Below are positions 13,290 to 23,529 of a stretch of DNA of 64,000 nt, piece by piece. Origin of the DNA: Colocasia esculenta (Eukaryota; Streptophyta; Magnoliopsida; Alismatales; Araceae); contig CM024759.1 in NCBI GenBank assembly GCA_014218235.1, positions 70,502,119 to 70,566,118 on the forward strand, read 5' to 3'. The position numbers and the translations under genes were made by a program. A model generated the notes under the pieces. That model saw only the letters and a list, made by a program, of their open reading frames with translations. It did not search any database and was not told the DNA's origin. Position 1 is the stretch's first letter. Each line of letters starts with the position of its first letter.

Positions 13290-14266
13290 TTTGGCGAATA
13301 GGCATTGTTTGACAAATGAGACTTTTCAAAAGAAAATATATTGACAAGTATTGCTCCATAAAATGGGTCAGTGTCTAAGATAGATTGATTTTATATAGCA
13401 TGTTAAAATATATCTTTGACAAAATTCATATAAGAAACAAATATTTTATTCAGATAGAGAAATGTTACATGCCAGACCGTTTAGGACTTTATGCAATGAC
13501 AAGAATGATTATATAATGTGTATTGTGATATTTAAAGTAATGGCCACTTTGTTTATTTAAACAATATTAATTTAATTTTCATCGACTTATGAGAAGACAT
13601 TTCACTTGACTCGGAAGAATCACTTAATCGATTATTGAATACTTGATCTTGTAGGTAAATCTCAATAGTGAAAGCATAATCAATTTAAAGTATGTTCAAG
13701 TGAAACTTAATTAATTAACAAATGAGTATCTTGTGCACAAATAGAGATAATCAATTATAGAGTAAACAAGGTGAAACATAATCAATTATATAGCTGATAG
13801 TACGTAGTGGACAAGGTCTTAGACAATTGAAGTCATAGTAGATTATCGAGTAGCTGATACTTAGTTACTACATGGCAAGGAAACTTAATCAATTGTTACT
13901 TGCATCATGGACTTATAAAAATCTCAGAATTGAAATATATAATCGATCACTAAGTGTATGTCTATATGGAGTGATGCATAATCGATTATCAATCTAATAC
14001 ATAGTTTGAGACCATCGATTACTTTATACATAATGATACTTAACCAATTATTGAGTCTCTCTATAGACTTAGAAATTTTCACACCCTTGAGCAGTTGATC
14101 GATTACCATGTCTATTGTGTTGTCAGGTTGCACTATGCTATACCAAACTATTTTTGTGTGATCTATAGAACAACAAACACTTCATCAATATTGACAAACA
14201 TCGATCAATGCTCTATCTTTAATATCATACTGAGTTTCCACACTAGTAGCAAAGTCAATAGCTTAC
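13290..14266. repeat. AT-rich DNA with recurring AATCGATTA-like motifs
   Basis: About ten near-copies of (C/A)TTAATCRATTA occur between 13620 and 14110 with roughly 30-100 bp spacing, several preceded by GTGAAAC. No gene is seen. The pattern resembles the ATCGATT-rich repeats inside some Copia LTRs and may be an eroded LTR fragment. Confidence 0.4.
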
Positions 14267-14269
14267 TTA

Positions 14270-14488
14270 CACTACAAGAGAAAGCGGTATTACCGACGAA
14301 TATTTTCGACGGAATTTTTCCGTCGGTAATACCGACGGAAATATTTTCGTCGGTATATTTGTCAGAAATACCGACTGATATACTCCGTCGATAATATCCG
14401 TCAGAAATATCATACTTACCGACGGATATTCCGACGGAATATTTTCGTCGAAAATATCCGTCGGTAAACCCGCACTTTCGCGCTCCCG
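14270..14488 (+). mobile_element. Left end of an outer CACTA transposon (split)
   Basis: It starts CACTACAAGAGAAAGCG and continues with dense CCGACGGA / TCCGTCGG subterminal motifs. It is cut at 14488 by the inner CACTA, and the outer sequence resumes at 43313. The 3-bp left flank is TTA. No matching right terminus was found in this window, so the outer element is truncated or its end was lost. Confidence 0.8.
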
Positions 14489-14745
14489 CACTACAAGAGA
14501 AAGCGGGATTACCGACGGATTTATTTCCGTCGGTAATTCCGACGGATATTCCGACGGCTATATGTCCGTCGGACAATAAGTCGGAAGTTCCGACGGAAAT
14601 ATTTCCGTCGGCAATATCCGTCGTTAATGAAATAATACCGACGAATCTTCCGACGGACATATTACCGTCGGATATCCGTCGGTAGTAATTCCGACGAATA
14701 TTCCGATCCGACGGATATTTGTAGTCGGAAATGCCGTCGGTAAAA
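14489..14745. repeat. Left terminal and subterminal repeats of the inner CACTA
   Basis: After the terminal repeat, the hexamer-like core CCGACGGA and its inverse TCCGTCGG recur every 10-25 bp in both orientations. In En/Spm such subterminal arrays bind the tnpA product; that role here is inferred. Confidence 0.85.
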
Positions 14746-14790
14746 TACCTTTACTTCCTCCGCCGAAACCCCCACCCCCTTTTCCTCTCC

Positions 14791-14792
<2 letters not shown>

Positions 14793-14856
<64 letters not shown>

Positions 14857-14881
14857 TCTCTCTCTCTCTCCTCTCTCTCTC
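14793..14881. repeat. (CT)n microsatellite in the CACTA 5' region
   Basis: Long CT runs with single interruptions, followed by CGCCGCCG-rich DNA. A similar CT tract plus CGCCGCC stretch lies at 43333-43490 in the outer CACTA, supporting their kinship. Confidence 0.9.
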
Positions 14882-14999
14882 GCCGCCGCTCGCCGACGCC
14901 GCTCGCCGCCGCCAATCGCCGACGCCGTTCGCCGCCGCCGCCGCCGCCCCGCTTGCCGCTGCTCGCCGCCGGCCACCCCTCTCCCGTGAGTTCCACCTC

Positions 15000-15780
15000 C
15001 CCCTCTCTCCCCACCCCCGCCACCTTCCTCCGGCCCCCCTCCCCTTCCACCCCCCCACCCGGCCCACCTCCCCCCCCCCACCCGCCCGCCCCCCTCCCCC
15101 CCCCCACCCGCCCGCCCCCCTCCCCCCCCCCTCACCCGGCCCCTGCACGCGGCCCCCTCCCCTTCCCACCCGGCCCTCGTCCCCTTCCCACCCGGCCCCG
15201 GCCTCCCCCCTGCATGATGCCCCCTCCCACCCGGCCCCCCTCCCCTTCCCACCCCCCCACCTGCACACAGTGCCCCTCCTCCCCTTTCCACCCCCCCACC
15301 TGCACCCGCCCCCCTCCCCTTCCCACCCGGCCCCTGCACGCGGTGCCCCTCCCCTTTCCACCCCCCCCCCACTTGCAACCCGGCCCCCCTCCCCTTCCCA
15401 CCCGGCCCCCCTCCCCCCCCACACTCGGCCCCCCTCCCCTTCCCACCCGACCCCTGCACGCGGCGCCCCTCCCTTTTCCACCCCCCCCCCCCCCACTTGC
15501 ACCCGCCCCCCCCCCTTCCCACCCCCCCCCCCCCCCTCCCCCCCTGCACGATGCCCCCCTCCCCTTCCCACCCGGCCCCCCTCCCCCACATTCCCACAGT
15601 CCCCTCCTCCCCCACCCCACATACAGTCCCCCCCCCCCCCCACATTCCCCCCCCCCTCCCCCACATTCCCACAGTCCCATCCTCCCCCACCCCACACTCC
15701 CTTGGCCCAGTACAGTCCCGCCCCTCCCCCACATGCATTCCCCCCCCCCTCGCGCGTCCCCCCCTCCCCCACAGTCTGCC
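15000..15780. repeat. Extremely C-rich low-complexity block
   Basis: About 780 bp of CCCC runs, built from variable copies of CCCCTCCCCTTCCCACCCGG-like units. All six-frame open frames across it (proline-rich on plus, glycine-rich on minus) are composition artefacts. It lies between the subterminal repeats and the TNP2 gene. Confidence 0.9.
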
Positions 15781-17576
15781 TATAAGAGCATAAATGTCAC
15801 CTTGCGCCTGCAGAAGTGATTCAAGGCATTTGCACTCAGTTAATAGCTGAGTGTCAAATTTTAATGGTTTATATCATCCTATTTTAATGAAAGTCATATA
15901 TATCCTAAGTTGATGTTAAAGGAAAAACGAAAAAGATGCTGATTAGCCTATGATTGGTTTAGCACTTAGATGAATTAGTGTATTGATCAATGAAGCTTGT
16001 CTTGCTTACCAGTGGATAAAAATAGTTGATGTGTTGAAAAAGTAAAATTGTTAGATTCTGTAGAGATATATCGTTTTGCTTTATAAATTGGGTCTTCAAA
16101 GTATGTAGTAAAAAAATGTCAACTTTGATGAAAATGATGATGGAGTTTTTTTTATTCACATGCAAATTTTAGTTCCACTAACATTTGTCATGACTTGCAT
16201 AGATGCATGTGTGTGGACTGAGTCTTTAATGGCTTCTACTCTTGATGCAGTCATTTGATCATTCATAATACAGGACTCCTGTTGGTTCTATATCCATCCT
16301 GTACACTCAGTGTTCATACCTTGATTGAAATCTTACAGTCCACACATAGACATTTGATTAAGTACTTTTATTTTTTATTATAGTTTTAATTTAGAGTGCA
16401 CTGGTTCGATTAGTACCGTACCATAGATTGGTTGGTTCAATCCGATTTATCGGTCTAACCAACCATATTTTCAATGATGATTTGAGTTACACATATGGAC
16501 CTATCATTTGCAAATTATACTAAAAATTTAAGATTTTTAGTAAATATACCCTTGTTAAAAATATAATTGGACAAAATTCTATTTTAAATTCTCGTTGTCA
16601 CTAAAACCCTATTTGCGAGAATAAATTTGTATCTATAACAAGTCGCCATAGTTTGGTAAGAAATTTTCAAAGGTCAATAATGGCATGGCCTCATCCATCC
16701 TAAATGTTGGTATGGAAGACTTCTTACCCGGCGCGGCCGACATGGCAGGTATGGGCCCCGCTAGGTTTTAAGTATGAGCACCACTTGGTGCAAACTCCCA
16801 TGGGGAGTTTGCATCCAGGTGGATGCAAACCACCATCCCATTGGGGGTGGGCACACCCCTAGGGTGCAATCAATAAATGTGTTAATCTAATGGAGTTTTC
16901 AAAGTAGTTGTGCAATCAATAAATCAATATGAAAGCTCCATATAAATATAAAAGTGTATGAAAAGTCAATTTGGATGGGAGATTAAAAGATAGTATTTGT
17001 TTGGATTTGAAATTACTCATTTGAAATTGTTGTTTAGAGTACTTCTCTACTGTGGATAGCACATAAGCTAACACCTTGATGTTTGGTGTGTGTGTATTGT
17101 TAAAATTTCTAAAAATTAGATCCGGACCTACAAGTTCCTTCTCCTAATTGCTTATATTCAAAGCTTTTGGTAAATTAAGTTATTTTTTATTTATCTTGCT
17201 CGCTGTTATTTTTTTACACTTGACATGAAAATAAACAATGCAATGACTTTCTTTGTTAAACATATTGTTTACTTTCACAAATTTCACATTGCAAGTTAAT
17301 CATTCAACATTCGTATGTTTATTTGTAGCCATTTGATTGATTTTTTCATATTTACCATATTATGATTTAATTTCATATTTTAAATTACTCATGAATAAAA
17401 TGTTATAAATTTTTTTTCTAATTAGTGATGAGAGTTCGCGATTGGAAATTAGACTCAAAGAAGAACAAATGTCCAATGTATCAAAGTACTTGTTTGTTTG
17501 AACGTAAAATATTTCCGCTCGATATTTGAAGATTGCATGATGGTTTACTTTTGGTGAAAGAGAAGATGAAGAAAAT
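15781..17576. other. AT-rich non-coding interval of the CACTA element
   Basis: No exon could be supported. A TATAAG-like word occurs at about 15780. At about 16745-16870 there is a GC-richer patch with short palindromes (GCAAACTCCCATGGGGAGTTTGC is 23 bp, centred near 16803; arms GCAAACTCCCC-type). This looks like a separate small repeat without clear ends. Confidence 0.5.
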
Positions 17577-17846
17577 GGAGGACCCCGGTTGGGTCGATCG
17601 GTTAGAACTCTTGCTTAAAAGTAGGAGGTCCTGAGTTCGATTCATGGGGGGGGGGGGGGGGGATTTACCTGATTTACATGCAATCCTCGAGGTGTGTAGA
17701 TCCGAAGTTTTTCCGGTCAAGTGGGGTAAGGGCAATACGGGTACACGGAAAGTAGGAGCTGCCAAGTCCTAACCTTAGAGTTCACGAACACCAATCCTTG
17801 AGCCCACAAAGCCACACGGGGCAGGATTTCTCGTTATCAAAAAAAA
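17577..17846 (+). mobile_element. tRNA-derived SINE
   Basis: The head resembles a tRNA promoter: an A-box-like TCGGTTAGAACTC near 17598-17610 and a B-box-like GAGTTCGATTC near 17633-17643. A G homopolymer of about 18 follows. The 3' end is TTATC plus a short A run. It is flanked by near-identical duplications GATGAAGAAAAT (17565-17576) and GATGAGAAAAT (17847-17857). There is no protein coding. The promoter-like tRNA portion argues for Pol III origin; the family name is not determined. Confidence 0.75.
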
Positions 17847-18683
17847 GATGAGAAAATCATAAAGATTATTCGGAAAGAAGAAAGACAAAGTTTAGAAAAC
17901 AAAAGTGGATTATCTGTTATTGTTCAAGATGAAAAATGAGTGCGATATTCTGTAATCTTACGACGCAGTTGGTGTGGTAGTATGTACATGTTTATTGGAA
18001 AAGACTGGTCAAAATTTGTGAAAAATAATTGTGTCAAAGAACTGACATTCTCAAAGTTATGTCTTCCCATTATGTACGAAGAGATGTATTTGACAAACTA
18101 TATTTAGGGATATCAGTGGTTAGTTCACTCCCTAGGAAATCTACTGAGAAGCTGGTGAATAAAGAGCCGATCAAGTGGTGGTGGCCTAATATGAAGACAT
18201 CACGGTTTGTGTTGTTTTTAATGTTCAATACCATTAAGTATTTATATAGTGCTCAAATTATTTGATATTCATGTATGTTTACTCTTCATTTATCTTTACG
18301 TCAACACTTTATTTCACCCATTAGCTCTGGGACTCTCCATATAACGTATGTATCATATGTATGGTACTTGAATGATGTGAGGGTGTGTTGGATTTTAACT
18401 CGGGACATGACATTTAATCTGTAGGAAAAATGTCTTATGAGAATCGGTCATGGATGTACGTGGAATAGTGAATGGAGTTGTGACCGAGGAGTTTAAAGAC
18501 GGAGTTGACAGTTTTATTGAGTTTGCTTTGAGTAATTCATCAGTAGCAGTTGATCCGATGGGTAACATCCGATGTCTGTGTTCGGCTTGTAAGAACAGAA
18601 AGTGGATATCGACATGGGATGTGCAGCATCATCTGTATACGAGAGGATTTGTTGGCCATTATGAGTTATGGTCGTGTCATGGT

Positions 18684-18920
18684 TGTTGGACCGAGCCCCT
18701 TACCATTGCACCAAAAGCTCGAGCTGGTAGTGAAGGCGGTAGCCAAATCTTTAAGGCGGAAGCGCAAAGCACCACATCAACGCTGTGGTCGGCATGAGGG
18801 GCTTCGCACAGGGTTTTACCCCTGCGGCGGGTTGGGTTGCCTGCCCCGATGTCACTATGCTGCCCCATAACAGCATAGTGGCAGCGATTCCCTTAGGGAG
18901 TCGATGGCAGTTAACCAACA
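18684..18920 (-). repeat. TRIM LTR (3' in element orientation)
   Basis: 237 bp, TG...CA ends; about 96% identical to its partner, counted by eye. Confidence 0.9.
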
Positions 18921-18984
18921 AACTCCCCCACCCCCCCAGCGGCACCCGGGGGAATCGAACCCGCAACCTCGCTCTGATACCACT

Positions 18985-19221
18985 TGTTGGACCGAGCCCC
19001 TTACTGTTGCACCAAAAGCTCGAGCTGGTAGTGAAGGCGGTAGCCAAATCTTTAAGGCGGAAGCGCAAAGCACCACGTCAACGCTGTGGTCGGCATGAGA
19101 GGCTTCACATAGGGTTTTACCCCTGCGGCGGGTTGGGTTGCCGGCCCCGATGTCACTATGCTGCCCCATAATAGCATAGTGGCAGCGATTCCCTTAGGGA
19201 GTCGATGACAGTTAACCAACA
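18985..19221 (-). repeat. TRIM LTR (5' in element orientation)
   Basis: 237 bp; adjacent to the primer-binding site at 18971-18982. Confidence 0.9.
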
Positions 19222-22200
19222 ATGGTGAGTTGAATATTCAGTCGTCTGCACCAGCTAATTACTTTGCCTCCACAAGTACGTACGTAGACATGGTTGTCGA
19301 TGCTGCTGGTCCGGAGTTCAATATTCATGAAGATCAAACAAATGAAGAAGTGCCGAATGATACAGCTCAGAGATTTTATCAGTTACTTCAAGATGCTGAT
19401 GAGCCATTATGGGATGGTTGTGAGAAGCATACACGGTTGTCTGTAGTGTCGCAGCTATTGAATTTGAAATCTGAATTTCATATGAGCGAGAGTTGTTTTG
19501 ACCGACTTCTCTTACTGGTCAAGAGCATGCTTCCTCAATCAGAGAGGTTACCTGCTGACTTTTACCGTGCGAAGAAGATGGTGAATGATTTGGGGCTTGG
19601 TTTTATGAAAATTGATGCATGTCCGAATCACTGTATGATGTACTACAAAGAGGATGTAGATAAGACATCATGCTGTATTTGTAAGCATGATAGGTTCAAG
19701 CCCAAGAGAGGGGACAAGTCAAAGCAGAAGGATGTTCCGTATAAGTCATTGCGGTACTTTCCTATCACACCCAGATTGCAGTGATTGTGCATGTCCTCGA
19801 GGACAGCTGGACATATAACTTGGCATGCGGAAAGAGTCCGTCGCGACGAAGGTGAAATGAGTCATCCTGCCGATGGTGAAGCTTGGGCTCATTTTAGCCG
19901 TACTCATCCTTACTTCTCAAGGGAATCACGCAACGTACGGCTTGGTTTATGCACAGATGGTTTCAAACCTTTCGGAGGCTCGGTGGCATCTTACTCATGT
20001 TGGCCAGTATTCCTAACACCGTATAACCTTCCGCCAGGCATGTGCATGAAGCGTGAGAATCTGTTCCTTTCATTGCTGATTCCGGGTCCAAAAAGTCCAG
20101 GAAAGAATATAGACATATATCTCAGACCGTTGATTGATGAGATGCAATTGTTATGGTCAGATGGTGTGCAGTCTTATGATGCATCCAGAAAACAGAATTT
20201 CAATCTGAAGGCTGCATTAATGTGGACAATAAGTGACTTTCCAGCCTACGACATGTTATCTGGCTGGAGCACACATGGGAGGTTGGCATGTCCTTATTGC
20301 ATGGAGGATTCTAAATCATTTGTGTTGAAATCTGGGGGAAAATCTGTTGGTTCGATTGTCATCGGCGGTTTCTACCCAGTGACCATCCTTTTCGAAAGCA
20401 AAAGGATTCTTTTATGAAAAATACAACTGTGATGGAGGAGGTAGATATGGAATGGGTGTCTGGTGGAAACATGGCAAGGCGGGTCCAGAACTTACCGACT
20501 GTAACACAATTGGCTGGTAGTACCCGACAAATCCCTGGCTTTGGGAAGGATCACAATTGGGTGAAGCAAAGTATTTTTTGGGAATTGCCTTATTGGTCAA
20601 CACTTTTGATACGTCATAACCTAGACGTCATGCATATAGAGAAGAATGTTTTTGATAATGTGTTCAACACAGTTATGGACGTCAAAGGCAAAACGAAGGA
20701 TAACGTCAAGGCACGTTTCGATTTGAAGTACTTTGCAAACGTCCAGAACTAGAGCTACAGCATGTTCAAGGAAAAGTGGTGCAACCTAAAGCTGCATATG
20801 TGCTTGGGGCCAGACAGATTAAGGAAGTGTTGCAATGGTTAAAGCAATTGAGATTTTCGGATGGATATGTCTCGAATATTGCACGTTTTGTAAATGTCAA
20901 CGAGGAAAAAAATACGGAATGAAGAGTCATGACTGCCATGTTTTCATGCAAAGACTGATGCCTCTTGCTTTTCGTGAGTTGTTTCCGAAACAAATATGGG
21001 GAGCAATGACTGAGCTGAGTCAATTCTTCAGGATTTTATCTGCATCAGAACTCAAAATTCATGACTTGCAAAATATGGAGCAAAATATAATTCAGACAGT
21101 CTGCAAATTAGAGAAGATATTTCCTCCAGCATTCTTTGATTCAATGGAGCACCTGATCATCCATTTACCATATGAGGCAAGGGTCGGAGGACCAGTACAA
21201 TTTCGATGGATGTATCCGTTTGAGAGGTATATTTCTACATCTCAATTTATTCACATTACAATGATCTTTTATTACTTATGTATGCATTTGAATTATTGTC
21301 GTAGGTGCATGCACGATCTTAAGATGAAAGTCCGTAACAAAGCACAAGTTGAGGGCTCCATTACTCAGGCGTACCTCATTGAGGAGATATCGAACTTCTG
21401 TTCGATGTACTTTGACACGGAAATACGAACCTGACGCACTCAACCTCCACGTAATGATGATGGTGGAGATTCCGAGGTGTCAGACCGACTCTCTGTATTC
21501 AAGTGTCCGGGACGGGCGTTCGGATCTTCATCTACTCGCGCACTCCAAGACAGAGAGTTGGTAGCTGCGGAGATCTACGTGTTCATGAATTACGAAGAAC
21601 TAGACCCTTACATTCAGTAAGCTCTCCACGCTTATTCGTCATCATTTGCGTGCATTGCTGCAGAACCTAACGGTGTGTGACATTTACATTGTAGAGAGTT
21701 TGACTCGGTCATATTGCGACGGAATCCACGTCTAACTAATGTGCAGGTTGAAAAGGAACAGGAGAAGTCTTTTCCTACTTGGTTAAGATCTCGAGTATGT
21801 GTCTAATTATTTTGAAACATAAGTGTTATGTTTTTATGCAGACTGAGTTGAAGTAATTTATTCAATGTTTGTCTATTTATCTCATAATAGGTTGAACAAG
21901 GCTTCATTCCCGATTCAAGAGTACAACAGATCAGTTTTGGCCCCTCGAAGATTGTACGTGTCTATCCAGGCTACATTGTGAATGGATACAGATTTCACAC
22001 GAGAGATTATGGACGGAATAAGTCTACGATGAACAGCGGCGTATGTGTGAAGGGAAGTGCCTACAATGAAAATGAAATTGACTATTATGGCATTCTCGAA
22101 GAAGTCATTGAACTGCAATTTTTGAGACAAGACACAATGTATTTCTGTTCAAGTGTCATTGGTTTGATTCGACATCTATTGTCATGACACAACATATGGA

Positions 22201-23044
22201 TTAATCGATGTGAAGCATAAGTCCAAATTGAGTACATCTGAGCCATTCATCCTGGCGGCACAAGCCCAACAAGTTTATTATTCAAATTATACATCCCTCA
22301 AATTAAGAGATTGGTGGGCTGCATGTAGAGTGAAATCAAGACTATTCCTGAGTATGAGCTTCTCCCGACTGATGATGAGCTCGAAGGTGTTAATGACAAC
22401 TTTTTCCAATCAGATCGGAGTGACGCACGAGAGTTGACAGCTTCTACACAGTACAATGTTCATTATATAAATGAAACAATTTGCTTACATAAGGATAACA
22501 ACAAGAAGAAGTTGACCCAAATGTCGCTGAGCGGGAGGTAGAGTCTGATGTGGAGGAAGACTCCCAAGATGATGAGGATGAATTCCAGGATGATGATGAA
22601 GATGATGCTGAATTAAACATGTCTTCAGCATCTGATGATGAATATAGATAATATACTGCATATTTTGTAAGAAATGGTGTTGTTGTTAATTACATGTTCA
22701 TAATAAATTGCTACTTCAAATTGAGTGCTGATGACTTGCTTATCTTTATTGTATCAATAGAGATATGGTACGTGGAGGATGCAGTCGGACGGTTGCCACG
22801 TCCGTGGCAGAGGGTCCGCGACCCCGTCCACGACAGGTATATGTATGTGTAAACACAATATTCTAGAATTTATTGTTCATATTAAATGCATGAGAACTAA
22901 CGTACATACAAGAAAGCAGGGACTGCCTCCCCGTCCATGTCTGCCTCCAGGTCTGCGACAGGTATATGCAATGTACACAAAAAACCATATGGGTATTATT
23001 GTTTATATTGATTTCACGAGAACTAACGTACATACATTTTACAG

Positions 23045-23450
23045 GGACTGCCTCCCCGTCCACGCCCGTCGTCCTAGCGACAGGTAAATTCTATATTGTT
23101 GTTTTTGAAATTCATAATTTCTAATGTGTATGAAATTTTGCAGGGACTGCCTCCCCGTCCACGCCCGTCGTCCCAGCGACAGGTAAATTCTATATTGTTG
23201 TTTATTTGAAATCATAATTTCTAATGTGTATGAAATTTTACAGGGACTGCCTCCCCGTTTCCGCCCGTCGTCCCAGCGACAGGTAAATTTCTATATTGTT
23301 GTTTATTTGAAATTCATAATTTCTAATTTGTATGAAATTTTGTAGGGACTGGCCTCCCCGTCCAGCCGTCGTCCCAACGACGGTAAATTTCTATATTGTT
23401 GTTTATTTGAAATTCATAATTTCTAATGTGTATGAAATTTTGTCTCCCTG
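23045..23450 (+). repeat. ~100-bp tandem repeat carrying a 39-nt micro-exon
   Basis: Units start at 23045, 23144, 23244 and 23346, with a partial one near 23447. Each has an acceptor (TTTTGCAG/TTTTACAG), a 39-nt exon encoding GLPPRPRPSSQRQ, and a GTAAATT donor. A more divergent founder-like exon is 22920-22961 (42 nt). The length is a multiple of three, so copy number does not change phase. The copy at 23045 has TAG at 23075-23077, and the copy at 23346 has indels. Confidence 0.85.
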
Positions 23451-23529
23451 TTGACCATCCGAGCAGTGACACCTTCGTCTTCTTCCTCACCACAAGGTAA
23501 ACGTATGTTTCAATAGATTAGTATGTTTG

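Larger units (their letters stand above)
18684..19221 (-). mobile_element. 538-bp TRIM (terminal-repeat retrotransposon in miniature)
   Basis: Two 237-bp LTRs (18684-18920 and 18985-19221) differ at about 9 positions. They begin TGTTGG and end CCAACA, and are flanked by the perfect 5-bp duplication ATGGT (18679-18683 and 19222-19226). The 64-bp interior, read on the minus strand, has TGGTATCAGAGC as primer site (18971-18982) two bases from the LTR, and a G-rich polypurine tract (about 18923-18938) beside the other LTR. No coding. Removing it restores the TNP2 reading frame (WSCHGELNIQ) exactly. It must have used proteins supplied by another element. Confidence 0.92.
18430..22651 (+). pseudogene. 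TNP2-like CACTA transposase gene, decayed
   Basis: It would encode the main CACTA transposase (nuclear). Order: transposase-associated N-terminal domain (ENRSWMY, then EEFKDGVDSFIEFA), Transposase_21 core (HTRLSVVSQLLNLKSEFHMS, SSRTAGHITWHAE, LGLCTDGFKPFGG), DUF4218-type (HIEKNVFDNVFNTVMDVKGK, IIHLPYEARVGGPVQFRWMY), then DUF4216-type (GYIVNGYRFHTRDYGR), ending in an acidic tail at TAA 22651. Introns split the 3' half (for example 21228-21304). Damage: a frameshift near 18457; a TRIM inserted at 18684-19221; TGA at 19782-19784 where family members have Arg; frameshifts near 20345, 20735 and 20910; a second TGA at 21432-21434; further shifts near 22180 and 22310. The start at 18430 was chosen because MSYENRSWMY is family-like. 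Confidence 0.88.

Noticed and set aside
14624..15819. Long proline-rich (plus) and glycine-rich (minus) open frames up to 382 codons
   Set aside because: They exist because the DNA is almost pure C/T with few stop-forming triplets; overlapping frames on both strands are open together and no domain is present.
18925..18984. tRNA-like GGTTCGATTCCC and TGGTATCAGAGC on the minus strand, suggesting a tRNA gene or SINE
   Set aside because: It lies between two identical LTRs with PBS and PPT in the right places; the TRIM explanation accounts for everything including the 5-bp TSD.
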